NCBI GenBank assembly: GCA_037043455.1
Contig: JAWPHD010010953.1
Span: 24,216 to 88,215 of the forward strand
DNA length: 64,000 nt
Reading direction: 5' to 3'
Origin: Cyrtodaria siliqua
Lineage: Eukaryota > Mollusca > Bivalvia > Adapedonta > Hiatellidae
This document shows, one piece after another, positions 19,925 to 31,319 of the stretch (its first letter is position 1; each line of letters begins with the position of its first letter). The notes below the pieces were generated by a model, which saw only the letters and a list, made by a program, of their open reading frames with translations, was not told the DNA's origin and did no database searches. The translations under genes were made by a program, and so were the position numbers.

Positions 19925-20420
19925 AAATCGAGTTGGCAGTGATATCTTTATTTAGACTGTCAAATGTATTGGGATGACAGTAGGGTAATAGTGAGGTTTT
20001 GTGCACCCTAGAACCTGATTTAAACCCGGAGCGGCCTTTACTGCCACTGACGGTTCCAAAGGTGGTAGCCCTATTGTCAACTCGTTTGTGTTAGTGAAGT
20101 TTTACCAAGACTGTGAAGGGTATCCTTTGGAAGCACCGATCACTAACAAGTAAGAACAGTAGCAAAGGTAGATATAAAAATCGCAATAGCATTCAAGGAC
20201 AACAGTCAACCACAAACAGAAACAGAAACAAACAACAACTATAAAGATGTTTCTTAGTGGATATACACCGGCTGGGATTACTTTTCGTATATTGTCCCGT
20301 TTTATTGTGATGACAATGGGGTAATATTGATGGTTTTTGCACCCTAGAAACTTGTTTAGACCCCCTGTGGCCTTTATGCCACTGACCGTTCCAAGGCGGT
20401 AGCCATATTTATGTATGTTT
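19925..20420. repeat. Rearranged Penelope-like tails, mixed orientation
   Basis: Two plus-oriented tail segments (19925-20115 and 20262-20415), both containing the block that ends CCACTGAC(C)GTTCC, flank a minus-oriented tail tip (20170-20235, CATTCAAGGACAACAGTCAA). The order suggests nested or inverted insertions. Confidence 0.6.
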
Positions 20421-20541
20421 GTACATGTAATTGCTGTTTGTTATGCTCTATTTCCTGTTCGACTATTATATACAGAGTTATATTGAAAAACGTATAAAAA
20501 TGACAACACAACCTTTTACTTATCTTTCATTGAATTTGCAG

Positions 20542-20698
20542 CACAAGAAAGAATATTGAACATACTGTGCAATATTGAAGATGTCTGCTGAAGTTGTTAG
20601 CCAACAGAATAGTGCCCTTATGGCCAGATTGAAGGAAGGAGATTTGATACAATTTCCAAGATACTTTGGAATCTATTCTCACTGGGCAGTATATACAG
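20542..20698 (+). CDS. Host LRAT-domain acyltransferase, first coding exon
   Basis: The exon follows an acceptor (GAATTTGCAG), has 39 bases of leader, then ATG at 20581 and 39 codons plus one base before the donor GTATGT at 20699. The protein includes LKEGDLIQFPRYFGIYSHWA and VYTG. This is the start of the LRAT/NlpC-type domain of PLAAT (HRASLS) phospholipid acyltransferases, which use a His (here in HWAVY) and a Cys (in NCEHF, next recognised exon) to move acyl groups on phospholipids at membranes. The coding length is too short for simple ORF scans. The exon that should carry the VIHL-type stretch was not found. Confidence 0.82.
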
Positions 20699-20699
20699 G

Positions 20700-21500
20700 T
20701 ATGTTTCGTTTGTTCTGGGAATAATCTTCTCGTAAAATGTATATGTCGAGATTGTTTATCGTTAATCTGTCGGCGTAACACACCCTCACACACCCCCACC
20801 CCAACATCCTTTCGGTTTTCGTCTGCATTTATTGTAAAACCCTGCCGTTAGCCCTGGTGAACAAATAATTTGCATACATATAAATATGACCATTACACCG
20901 ATAATAAGATTTAGAACACCATTGCTGATATATAAAGCCTCTTTGCATTTATTCTAACTGGTCATCAATTTACTTCAGGCTAAACATTATCTAGTCGTAT
21001 GGTTACTGTTAACTGTACATACGTTAAAGAATGATGTAAACATGTTATGTTTTGTGTTATCCAGTGCCACAATTTAAAATTAGCAACATATAGAAGTTTC
21101 TGAATGAAACAAGCTTCTATGATGTTCTATGACGTTCTATGACAGTATAAATATAGCCTTTTGGGGTTGTTATTTGTTCAGTATACGATTCAAAGTATTT
21201 ACTTCAGAGTTCAGCATAAAGTTAAAAGAAACTTTGTGAAAATATCGGATGCTTTTTTAATTAAAGATATATATTGTGAGAGGAATTGTATTAATAATTA
21301 CTGTGCTCATCTATACTAAAAGTGACATTGGATAATTCGGACTTTTGTGAATATTTCAACCTGGAAAGACTTAAAATAAAATTGAATTAAAGGGACACTT
21401 AGCAATTTGATTAAAGGTACACTTGAAAAATTTGATTAAAGGGACATTTGCCAATATTATTTGGATTTTATTCTAAAATAAAATTTTAAAGAAATACTGG
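20700..21500. other. Intron sequence, nothing recognised
   Basis: AT-rich intron of the LRAT-domain gene. It contains a short polypurine/pyrimidine stretch near 20780-20810 and no exon I can support. Confidence 0.4.
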
Positions 21501-21504
21501 ATAT

Positions 21505-21630
21505 AATTTATGTGTATTCTGTAAGTGAATACTTTTTATTCTATTGTTTTAATACATTTGTTGACTATATTTTAAAAAAACAATTTTGCTGGTTTTGCGT
21601 TTCCTTTCTTGTTACATTTTACCCGTAACA
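21505..21630 (+). repeat. Dispersed repeat B, copy 1
   Basis: GTATTCTGTAAGTGAATACT through CTTGTTACATTTTACCCGTA is the reverse complement of blocks at 25880-26000 and 26423-26540. All three lie in LRAT gene introns. Confidence 0.65.
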
Positions 21631-21639
21631 TTACTGTTA

Positions 21640-22110
21640 CATGGCTACACAAATGGTGGTTTTAGATGGATAAGAAGGCTTTCATGTTATACTTATTCCA
21701 ATCTAGAACATGATTTCTTTGGACCTACATTGCAAATACTAGTAACTGAATTATTTACTGATCTACAAGCATTGTGGATTATTTAAATAAATGTCAGACC
21801 TACTTTTATCATAAACATCTTATATATAAATATCCCCGGAAACAAGATTGACCAAGTCGAGACTCACCAAGGGAGAATCAATAATAAATAAATTTAAATG
21901 TATTTACAACAAGATGAATATAGATACAAATGAATATCAATGACAAAATATCAACATTTTTAAAGCATTTCAAATTGCAATACCAGGTTATATGAATCCC
22001 TATTCACTATCTTAATTAATCAGTAGACTGTTCGGTTTTAATCTGATTGAATATCTGTATTGATGAAATAAAGCTATATCAAAGCTATTTTCGTCTCAAA
22101 GCTATATCTA
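21640..22110. other. No gene recognised
   Basis: AT-rich intron sequence without recognisable content. Near 22080-22110 a short direct repeat (TCAAAGCTAT) borders the following GC-rich block. Confidence 0.35.
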
Positions 22111-22500
22111 GCTGAGTCCTTCCGGTACAGTTCAGTTTCCGGCACTAATACTTCACTTCCGCGACTTCACTTCCACGCTTTTGCTGCAATGCTCCTAGGC
22201 ACGACCCTCTTTAGAGATTTCTAGTCGTCCCGATACCATACTTCTAGTGACGTAGTTCCATGCGAAGCCAACTCGCACGACCTTGTCCGGCGATGGCTCT
22301 AGTCCCGGTATTCCACATCCGGTTACGTTATTCCGTATTTGTGTAACTAGGCCCTCTTGCCTAGTGTCCTCGTGGCTACCGCCTGGTCTGTCACACAAAT
22401 AGGGAATGATGCGGTTGCCGCGTCCTATGACGGCGTTCCCCACCTACGACCCCGTAGACCACGCTCCCGACAATACGGTATACTTCCGCTCCTGGCGGCT
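22110..22500. other. GC-rich island of unknown origin
   Basis: About 390 bp are clearly richer in G+C than everything around them, with several CpGs and sharp borders. No long coding frame with sensible composition is seen on either strand. It could be an LTR or MITE, or a CpG-rich regulatory element. Confidence 0.4.
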
Positions 22501-23130
22501 ACAAAATATATACTCAGTCTTACAATGTTATCACAACATGTATTCTACAATAGTACTATGGTATCACCATACCTAATAACTGATTGCAATGCAATCTATT
22601 CAGAATGAATAAACCCGAATTTTAATCCTTCTTCGACTTAATATTATGCTAAACTTTAACAAAACGTGTAATACAATTGCAGATGTAATTTAGCAACTGT
22701 TACAATGAAATCTCACAATTATATATGTAACTCGAAACTTACAACATAGTAATTCAACCATGAACATTATAATTAATTTTCAAGCATATACAATATGACT
22801 GAATGAATAACTGGTTTTACATCCCGCGAACACATTATAATGGCACATCGACCTCATAGGGATTGAAGTATAATGCCAATATATTATATATGAAATATAT
22901 GAAATAATGACAGTTAGAAAGAAAAAGTACTTAGAATCTGAATCGCGTACTCCATTTACTATCTACAGAACAAATAATGTAAATAATGCATAATCTATCA
23001 GACAATAATTTTCTTATATATCCTGACGTTTAAAAATATAATAGAAATAAAGCCAATATCCTGCTCTAAACTATCTATGGTTTTAACTGTCAGATATTTA
23101 CTTCAGAACAACAATTTAATTTGACAATAA
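22500..23130. other. No gene recognised
   Basis: AT-rich intronic DNA; no repeat or exon identified. Confidence 0.35.
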
Positions 23131-23161
23131 TTTACAACAAATAAAATAAATATTGACTTAC

Positions 23162-23353
23162 CGAACTGCCGTAATTGTACTGGTCACTACTACCCAAAAT
23201 AGTTGGTAGCAATCCTGTGACAGTTTGATTATCGACGGAATGCGCATTTGGCTCAAGCTGGTGAGCAAACTTAGCAAACTTAGGCTTTAAACGTTGTAAT
23301 ACATTAAACACAATACTGAAATGGCTTGACTTTTTCAAGCGAAACTTCGACAT
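23162..23353 (-). CDS. Possible minus-strand coding exon of unknown gene
   Basis: The frame starts at ATG 23351-23353 and gives 64 codons, including KFAHQLEPNAHSVDNQTVTG and LLPTILGSSDQYNYGSS. It ends exactly at a consensus donor (GTAAGT, read on the minus strand at 23161-23156). Upstream bases (GAAATTCATAAATG) and part of the coding sequence recur, with a deletion, at 58655-58740. It may be the first exon of a gene nested in the LRAT intron or part of a repeat. The product is unknown. Confidence 0.45.
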
Positions 23354-23784
23354 TTATGAATTTCGTGCAACAACGTATAATTTGATTAAACTGTCTGCTA
23401 CAGAATTGTCCTTTCTGTAATTAGTTGTAGCCCCTTTTTGTACAAAACACGATGAGATATATCCGAAATATTACGTGGAATTAGGTGTGTATAATAGTGT
23501 AGTGTAGGCAATTTTATTATTATGCGTTTCCTTTTCCTTTCATTATATGATAATCCATGTCAAACAAATACTGCGATAGCTACATCAGTAGATTTAAAGA
23601 AGTTAATGCCTAAGCGTTTCAAACATAAGTTAATACAAACGCAACACCCGGGACAGAGCCATTTATGCATCAGAAATTGTACTTATATTAATAATCAACC
23701 TTTATTTGGTCTAATTAAAAAATTAAAATATTCTGTATAGGTTCAATATAGTTTCTCCGACGACGAATCAGTAGTGCGATTACT

Positions 23785-23960
23785 TACTAGTCATTTTAGA
23801 TCATCCTGTTCAATTTGTGTAGCTTTAAAATGGAATACCGTTTAAACAGGTGCTAGTGGGCGTGAGAGGAGACGTATTTTAATCTAAATTCTCATAAAAG
23901 GACTCAATAAAAGCGATTTTGCTACTTTCTTTAGTTTCTGGTTTGTAATATTTGTATTAT
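23785..23960 (+). repeat. Dispersed repeat A, fragment
   Basis: Contains AATACCGTTTAAACAGGTGC and GGGCGTGAGAGG, as in the other copies, and ends near the TTTCTTTAGTTTCTGG block that corresponds to TTCTTTTGGTTGTG elsewhere. Confidence 0.6.
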
Positions 23961-24490
23961 TAAGCAGCTGTATTAATAATAGCTAGTGATATCCAGTGAT
24001 AATTCTAGTTAATTTATTATTTTCAATTTATGCTTGTTTGTGTCTTGCGTTTTCAGCTAGTGGTAAAGTATTCCATAAAATGAGTAGCTTAAGGGTAAAA
24101 AACAATCCAAAAAAATGCGTGTTATTTAGAATATAACTACAGTACACTACAGTACACTACACTACACTGTGCCATTTCAGACATAACAATTTTCATTTTA
24201 AATTCAACCTCATACAGGTTACATAAGAATTCAAAAATGAAACAAGGTTTGATGTTGATTAGTGGCAACATTAATACACATATGACTATATAATATCAAT
24301 AAAGAAGTAACTCATTACACCCACCAAAACATTATTCAGATTAATCCATATTTATTATTACACGTCATGTTATACATTTGTCTGCAGTCATAAAAGAACT
24401 TTGAAAGGGCAGATAATAAATCATTCCACTATAGAGTCTTTGCTTTTAACTAATTAATTTCCTTCAGACATTAAAGAATAATGTAAAATT
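23960..24490. other. No gene recognised
   Basis: AT-rich intron. A short CAGTACACTA repeat lies near 24140-24165. A chance VIHL-coding stretch near 24369 was examined as a missing LRAT exon and not accepted. Confidence 0.35.
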
Positions 24491-24493
24491 GTA

Positions 24494-25005
24494 GCATGGT
24501 CGGTGACATTTCCTTTGATAAATGCAAAGCATCAAATCGTTTCATTTAGGGTAACTATACCGTACTACAACTAACAGATAGAGTAATTTAGAGTACGGAC
24601 GTCACAGTGTTACTAAGTACACACGCTAGAAAAAAGATAGAGTGTGTCTCAGTCGTTGGTTATTTAAACACCTCGATGGGTTACTCCCATCTCGGTGATT
24701 AAATAAGCCAACTCGCTGAGACCAGACTCCATCTATTACTTGTAACATGGTCGGTGATATTTCCTTTGATGAATGCAAAGCATTAAATCGTTTAATTTCG
24801 GGTAACTAGAGGGGCGTGGCTATACCGTACTACAACTACCAGATAGAGGACTTTAGAGTACGGACGTCACAGTGGTACTAAGTACACCATACTACAATAC
24901 AGATAGAGTCTGTCTCAGCTCGTTGGTTATTTAAACACTTCGATGGGCCACGCCCATCTCGGTGTTTAAATAAGCCAACTCGCTGAGACCAGACTCTATC
25001 TATTA
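24494..25005. repeat. Tandemly duplicated unit of about 250 bp with palindromic ends
   Basis: The units 24494-24742 and 24745-25005 are about 90 percent alike by eye, each starting CATGGTCGGTGA. Each ends in a near-perfect palindrome: 24635-24737 and 24901-25001, with arms of about 45 bases running from AGATAGAG through CTCGTTGGTTATTTAAACAC. The second unit has an extra AGAGGGGCGTGGC. A palindromic MITE family is likely. Confidence 0.75.
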
Positions 25006-25009
25006 CGTA

Positions 25010-25640
25010 ATTAAATAGTTATGTATCAGTACCTTGTTATTTATGATGTATAACATATTCACACAGTATCCTATATTTATTCATAATACGATTAATTATT
25101 TCAAGCGCATTATGTTTAAGTATACACATTACAAGCTTTGAAAATATGTTGTTAATATCCTATATTTGAAAATCGACGTATAAAAGATTGAAATGTTTGA
25201 TTGAGTAAATATAATATGTATTTGAAAGTAGTATTTATAAATCTGCTTGTGAATTTGATTTTGTTTGTTTCTGTGTGTTTTTGGTTGACTGTCGTCCTTT
25301 AATGCTACTTTTCCTGTTGGATTTGTATATCTACTATTGGTACAGTGGACACATATTTTACCAACGCGATTTTAATTGTACGAACATTTAACAGCCGTTG
25401 ATATATCAATCATGTCTGACAATAGCTATCAAAGTTCTGCAGCAGAAATGTATTAAAGGTTTCAAATAGTGTTAACAACGTGGTAATATTTGAAATCTGT
25501 TCTACCTGAAGTATACTAATTTAAATTTGGGATGGGGTTTCCAAATAAAATTTGATTAAAATCGATCGGGTAGTTTTAAGACAACATCGGTTGGCAATAT
25601 AAAAATTGGACACTTTGTTTACAAAACTCTTATTTAATTT
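25010..25640. other. Intron sequence with a Penelope-like tail tip
   Basis: Mostly unrecognised AT-rich DNA. Positions 25255-25330 (TTTTGGTTGACTGTCGTCCT and nearby) match the plus-strand tip of the Penelope-like tail. Confidence 0.45.
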
Positions 25641-25644
25641 ACAG

Positions 25645-25774
25645 GCCTCTCAGCAACGAAACCATTGTCACGAGAGCCATGTCTATGCTAGGGAAAATAT
25701 TCTACAATATCCTATGGCATAACTGCGAACATTTTGCCAATTCCTGTAGATATGACACAGAAATGAGTGCACAG
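25645..25774 (+). CDS. Host LRAT-domain acyltransferase, catalytic Cys exon
   Basis: Bounded by an acceptor (TTAATTTACAG) and a donor (GTATTA at 25775). The exon has one base finishing a split codon and then 43 codons. It encodes PLSNETIVTRAMSMLG and HNCEHFANSCRYDTEMSAQ; NCEHF is the hallmark catalytic Cys block of LRAT/PLAAT proteins. The end phase (0) matches the start phase of the exon at 33655. The acceptor phase requires two bases from an upstream exon not found between 20699 and 25644. Confidence 0.85.
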
Positions 25775-25879
25775 GTATTATAAAAAGACTGGTTAAAATA
25801 TGTCAGATTGTGCTATCACTTTACCATGCTACCATTACATAAACTATAACAATATCAATCTTGTGTTAATATCACGATT

Positions 25880-26000
25880 TTTTTATGTTACGGGTAAGAT
25901 GTAACGAGAATGAACGTGCAAAACCAGCATCATATTTTTTATATAATCAACAAATTTATTCAAATAGTATAATGAAAAATATTCACTTACAGAATACAAA
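25880..26000 (-). repeat. Dispersed repeat B, copy 2
   Basis: TTACGGGTAAGATGTAACG through AAAAATATTCACTTACAG matches copy 1 in reverse complement and copy 3 directly. Confidence 0.65.
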
Positions 26001-26109
26001 TAAGTACAAATGTTCAAGCGTCACTTTAATCCAAAGTGTGTTTAAAGCAGCTAATACTGTAATCAATTATTGTTTGACGCCTACATTACGTCAACGTTTT
26101 ATCTCTGGA

Positions 26110-26420
26110 AAATGAGAGTACTGATTCGTATACACCAGTTCAATCTACTGCGGATGATGTTGTTTCCAGGCATACCACTCAGTGCACTACTTTCAAGGCT
26201 GGGGTAGACGAACATATCCTTTGATAAATTAACTGGATTCCTAAGTTACATAAAAGCCTTATAAAAACCCGCTTTATTACGTATTCTGGTGTCTGCACCA
26301 CTCCAAATTGTTGATGTTTATCTTGTCGTGTCGTACCCTTAACGGTATGTTCTCTTGTTGCTCTGCCTTCTGCGTCATCCAGTAATTGGCTTTCTAGGCT
26401 TTTTTTTATATATTATATAT
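26110..26420 (+). pseudogene. Penelope-like fragment, RT N-terminus joined to tail
   Basis: The plus strand encodes DDVVSRHTTQCTTFKAGVDE and WIPKLHKSL, matching the N-terminal RT block of the copy at 56421-57029. It then jumps near 26320 to the tail sequence (GTTCTCTTGTTGCTCTG). A large internal deletion removed the RT core. Confidence 0.7.
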
Positions 26421-26422
26421 TT

Positions 26423-26540
26423 TTACGGGTAAAATGTAACAGAAAGGAAGTAAAACCAGCAACAACTACTTTTAAAATATATACTCAACAAAAGTATTCA
26501 AATGCTAAAATGAAAAATATTCACTTACAGAAAATAGATA
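26423..26540 (-). repeat. Dispersed repeat B, copy 3
   Basis: TTACGGGTAAAATGTAACAG through ATTCACTTACAGAA; about 80 percent like copy 2 by eye. Confidence 0.65.
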
Positions 26541-26744
26541 AAATGGATACAGTCTTTTGTGTTTGTGATGTCTTATTTGGCCTTTTATTCATCTTTAACT
26601 TTATTCCTTGTATTTATCGTATTCGACGATTTTCAAATTCTATTTTCATACTTCTTTTTTAATATGTTTACTTCATACACAAAATAAATTGTGGGGGCCT
26701 TAACATCGGATATAAAATTAAATAACTCTATTTTTCATGCGTTG

Positions 26745-27480
26745 TATGTCTGACAGTGATTTAACATTATCTAAACAAATTCTCTCTCCCCTCCATCCCC
26801 TAAACCCCAAAAAGGACCTATTTGGGGTTTATTGTATTTGAGGGAAGATACTTTGTATAGGTAACTGTAAATCACTGTTAGAATAGACATACAATTGTTT
26901 GAGAAAAATAGTGTTATACAATATTGTATCAGATGATGAGGCCCCCAAAATAATAATATTTAAACATAGTGTTTCATTAGTTGTGTTTTGGTTGTGTTTG
27001 TTTTTTCTAAAAGCGATAAAGTTTTATATTAATGAAAGCTTACTTGTAATATTTTTCCTGGTCCTTTTGAATCAACCAGCCCAATATAGGTGTCTTTGAA
27101 GTAGAATACCACTTAAGCCGATACTAGGGTGACTGGGCTAGGGTGAGTGCGAGTTTTTGCTTTTCACATTACCTCTCATGAACAGATTCAATAAAAGCGT
27201 GTCTGGTGCTTTATTCTCTTGGTTGTGTTTGTTGTTTCCTAAATATCTCCCTTATCAGTATATATTAACTTCATAAAATTAAAATACAAAGTGTTGTATA
27301 GCTATACCTCAGGTAATATTCAATATAGCAATGCTACATAAAAAACAAAGAAAAAATCAGGTCTAAATTTATATACCCGAGCTTATCGACCATGTAGCAG
27401 GTTTTCAGTAAATAAGACAATTTTCAATGTATTTCCAATGACCAGGTAGCGTTGGGAAATAGGTCCTTAAAGCTACAGAC
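26745..27480. repeat. Mosaic of dispersed repeats
   Basis: A short inverted repeat surrounds 26745-26890 (GTATGTCTGACAGTGATTTA against TAAATCACTGTTAGAATAGA). The stretch 26853-26955 recurs at 28367-28452, repeat A lies at 27058-27250, and 27430-27475 recurs at 28636-28680. Confidence 0.55.
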
Positions 27481-27824
27481 CCTGTTTAAATGTTTTCTTC
27501 TTTCTAGTCTTTATTTGTAACTTCATGTTCACCAGCTCATGGCGAATACGGATATTTAAGCGAACAAATTTAACGTTGGGCATCATTTACGTTAGAGGTA
27601 TCGAGCAGTGTATATCGTACCTGTATACAGGTAGCATTATGATTTAAAAAGAATAAAGCTTGACTATTTCAGGAGACGTATCTTCTAATTAGCTATAGCG
27701 ACTTCTTGAGGAAATGTGATATTTAGTATCATATATTATGATGCATGGTATATAGCGGATGATAAGTTTGTCGAGTGAGTGTGTGCTATAGTTATTATGT
27801 TATAACTAGTTAGTGTTAAAAACA

Positions 27825-27920
27825 ACTTATCACTACGATTCATTTGTGTAGTGGTAAGACTTTCATATATAACTTCTTAAGTTATAAATAAAGTCCCTGG
27901 ATCAAACCCGTTCAGTGCAG
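27825..27920 (+). repeat. tRNA-like SINE fragment, weak
   Basis: TGTGTAGTGGTAAGACTTTC resembles an A box and GGATCAAACCC a B box, about 45 bases apart. No full tRNA cloverleaf can be drawn. Confidence 0.3.
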
Positions 27921-28127
27921 CGTATTTATTTTTTATTAAATTCCGGAGCAAAGTCTAGATAAAATGTGATATATCATGCATAGATTCCGACTTTTTGGAT
28001 GTTCGTCTAATTGAAACTATTTCACCCATGACTTCTTCATTTTTATGAGCAAGAATCAGTTTAAGTATAGAGAATGTACTTTAATTATATATATCGAGCC
28101 TATTGTTCTTGGTGGGGGGAGAGAATA

Positions 28128-28170
28128 GTAAGTAAGTAAGTTAGTAAGTAAGTAAAGTAAGTAAGTAAAT
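28128..28170. repeat. AAGT microsatellite
   Basis: About ten copies of AAGT/GTAA with two imperfections. Confidence 0.8.
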
Positions 28171-28359
28171 TGTTTATCAACGTGACATGTACATATACAA
28201 TATACATGCAAGTACAGACAAGCATATATTAAACAATGGTACAGAATATCATACACCAGGCCCACTGGGCATATAAGTCACCATTACAAAACACATATCA
28301 AATTATCAAGTTCCAGTTCGAACACATTATGATAAGCATGGTCTGAAAATGTTCTGTAT

Positions 28360-28680
28360 ATATGTAAAGGTAACTGAAATCATTGTTGGACATATAATTG
28401 TATGAGAAAATGGTGTTATTCAACTTTGTATCAGATGATGAGGCCCTCGAAATACAGCGTTTGTATGAAACAAATATAATAAAGCATATAAGCACTTATT
28501 TCAGTAGTTGGTTTTGTTTTTTATGTTTGAACTACAACAAAACTTTGTATTTAGCACAGTTAACTTGTTAATTTGTTGTATTGTTTCTTTCATAAAAGAA
28601 AAGTGCATGTAAAATGTTATCAGTTAATATTTGTTCAATGACCATTTAGCGTTGTAAAATAGGTTCTTAATTAAAATATA
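28360..28680. repeat. Second copy of the 26853-27475 repeat block
   Basis: It shares ATCAGATGATGAGGCCC and CAATGACCATTTAGCGTTG blocks in the same order as the first copy, with the intervening repeat A absent. Confidence 0.55.
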
Positions 28681-28839
28681 TTGACAATGCATCAAACAAC
28701 AGTACATTTGTTTGCAATATAAGAAGATTTAGTACTTTAACTGAAAGTGTTATAAAAACAACTTTCATTTTACAATTTGAATGGTTACATTGTCATGGTG
28801 AAGTAATAGGTTAGTTCAATTCTGTGTTATAAAAGCTAT

Positions 28840-30420
28840 AGCTCTTAAACAAATCAGTAATAATAAAAGTACAGGATCTGATGGCATCACCACAGTTTTA
28901 CAAAATGTTTTGGAACAACATCAACATATACCTTTTAAATTCCTTTAATTACTCTCTGCAAATTATTAACATGACGGAATTAAAGAAAATCAAATCAATA
29001 TAACTCTTCTACCTAAACCAGTGAAAGATACGGCATATATAGAAAACTGGCGTCCAATCAGTCTTTTAAATGTAGATTATAAGATAGCTACACAATCTAT
29101 ATCAAACGGAATAAACATGGTTTTACCATCAGGAATAATAGTTCACAAACTGGTTTTCTAAAAGGTAAATAAATAGATGAGAATATAAAATTATTATTTG
29201 AAATATTAGACTATTGTTGAAGGCTACAATCGACCGGCATTGCTATTTGTCTCGGTTTTCGAAAAAGCGTTCGACAGTTTGAACCAAGAGTTTATTCTAA
29301 TATGCTTGAAATATTTTAATTTTGGTGACTCTCTTATAAATTGGGTAAAATTGTTTTATAAAATGCAAAAGGTTGTATCATTTGTATCGGATTTCTTTCT
29401 GACTTTTTCCGAAAGCAACGCGGTGTACGCCAAGGATGCCTTATGTCACCTTATTTATTCATTATTTGTATTGAGCTTCTATCTCATGAAGTAATAGATA
29501 ACAAAATTATTAAAGAAATAATTATAAATGATCAAGAAATTAAACGAACTTTTTTTCGCAGATGATGCATCGTTTCTCACGGATGGATCAAATACAATTT
29601 TTGAAACCTTAATGGATGTTATAAATAGTTTAACAAATATATCAGGACTCAAATTAAATGACTCAAAATGTATAGCGCTAAAGGCGAGTGTCTTAAAATG
29701 ACGGATTTTAAATATTGTCCAAAAAATAAATGTCATTGTTGCTGTGATCAGGCGAAAGCACTAGGAATATACAAATAGAAACACTATAATAGCCTTAGAT
29801 GTAGATCCAGAGTTATAAGAATTCAAAATTGTTGAAAAGCTAGCAGCACAGAAACTTACGCTTTTAGGAAAAATTACTGGCATAAAATGTTTTGCATTCC
29901 CAAAACTTATATATCATCTACCGGTTTTACCAAACCCTCCAAAAGAAAAGATCTAACAAATTAATGATCTGATATTCTCATTTATGTGGGATAATAAACC
30001 AAATAAAAGAAAAAGAAAAACAGTTATACAGGATTATGAAAATGGAGGAATAGAAATGTTTGACATAAATAAAATTCATGAATAATGCATTGAAAGCAAA
30101 CTGGATTAAACGAATACTAGATACTAAAGACAATGGCAAATGGAAAGTATTGTATATGAAAGAATTAAATAGTCGGAGGACAGCTCTTATTTTAGTGCAA
30201 TTTAAACAAATCATGCATTCTGAAATTATTTCCAAAAGACAACTTGTTAGAAGATATAATATTAGCATGGAATGAAATAAAAGAAAAGAAATGTAACGAA
30301 ACTGTTAGTCAAGAAATAATATGGAATAATTCAAATATCAAAGTAGGTGGACATACTGTTTTCTACAATAATTGGTTAAATAGAGGAATTAAACTAATAT
30401 AACACATTGTTGACTATAGA
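28840..30420 (+). pseudogene. L1-like LINE reverse transcriptase fossil
   Basis: In several plus-strand frames the RT core is visible: WRPISLLNVDYKIA near 29049, FEKAFDSLNQEFI near 29262, FADDASFLTDGSN near 29558, and the C-terminal LPKLIYHLPVLP-like and MWDNKPNKRKRKT blocks near 29910-30010. Many stops and shifts separate them. The ISLLNVDYKI wording suits the L1/Tx1 group. It lies in the long intron between the LRAT exons at 25645 and 33655. Confidence 0.85.
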
Positions 30421-31140
30421 AAATAGGAGTTTTATACATTTTAGGAAATAAATGAATTATATCAAATTCCAAACAAATACTTTTAAAATACTCGATAGTA
30501 TCAAGTATACCTAAAAAATGGAAAGAAAAGATAAAAAATTGAAAAAATTAATGCAGTAAGAAACAAAATTTCATAAATACATTTCTTAAAACTAAACAAT
30601 CATATAAATGCTTTAGGTATATAATGTCCAGATACAAAATGATACATAAGCTGACATGGAAATCAAATCACAACAACAATTGGCAAACATGTTTACATAT
30701 ATCGAATGGAAAGCCGTGTATATCACATCAACTAATTCGACAATAAAAATAAAAATAAGGAATTTTCAATATACATATTTAATGAGAATAATATTCACAA
30801 AACAAATCGCTATTCAAATACAAAATCATTCCCTAAAGTCTTTTTGAATGGTGCTATATGAACATAGAATCATTAAAAAGTGTACACATGTACAAATTGA
30901 TTGTCAAATTTCTCATCCCTGTGGACAACATTTATACCTAAAGTCTACGAGGTTGAAGGTTATATCAAAATAAAATATCTCATTCTTACTATGGGATCTG
31001 TCTGATTCCCTACCCCGGAGAATTACTTCTGTCTAATCCCCGGGATATGTCCGCAGTCCCATGACTCCCCCTCCGGTGTGGGGTAACATTAATAGCTACA
31101 TGTAGCTTTAAGCTCAATGCTCAACGTTATAGTGCCGCCT
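30420..31140. other. No gene recognised
   Basis: AT-rich to 30950, then a more GC-rich stretch near 30990-31090 with CCCCGGAGAATTACTTCTG and CCCCGGGATATGTCC, possibly half of an imperfect palindrome. Confidence 0.35.
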
Positions 31141-31143
31141 TTC

Positions 31144-31318
31144 TGGAATATCATGCCGTACCCCATCCAGTCATATTATACTAACACCAGACCGACCAGT
31201 CATAAAACTTGTATTAATAGCTCCTTTGCTTGATGTTCAGCATGTAAAGGTTATTTCTAGGACTGGTCGGTCTGGTGTTAGTATAATATGACTGGATGGG
31301 GTACGGCATGATATTCCA
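31144..31318. repeat. Perfect 58-bp inverted repeat
   Basis: 31144-31201 (starting TGGAATATCATGCCGTACCC) is the exact reverse complement of 31261-31318, with a 59-bp spacer. Perfect arms in otherwise decayed DNA suggest recent origin. No flanking duplication is obvious. Confidence 0.9.
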
Positions 31319-31319
31319 T

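Noticed and set aside
24361..24410. Missing LRAT exon with a VIHL motif
   Set aside because: GTTATACATTTG does encode VIHL, but a stop follows within about 10 codons and no acceptor with the required phase lies upstream.
27825..27920. Functional tRNA gene
   Set aside because: A- and B-box-like words are present, but no acceptor stem or anticodon arm pairs properly. At best it is a SINE remnant.
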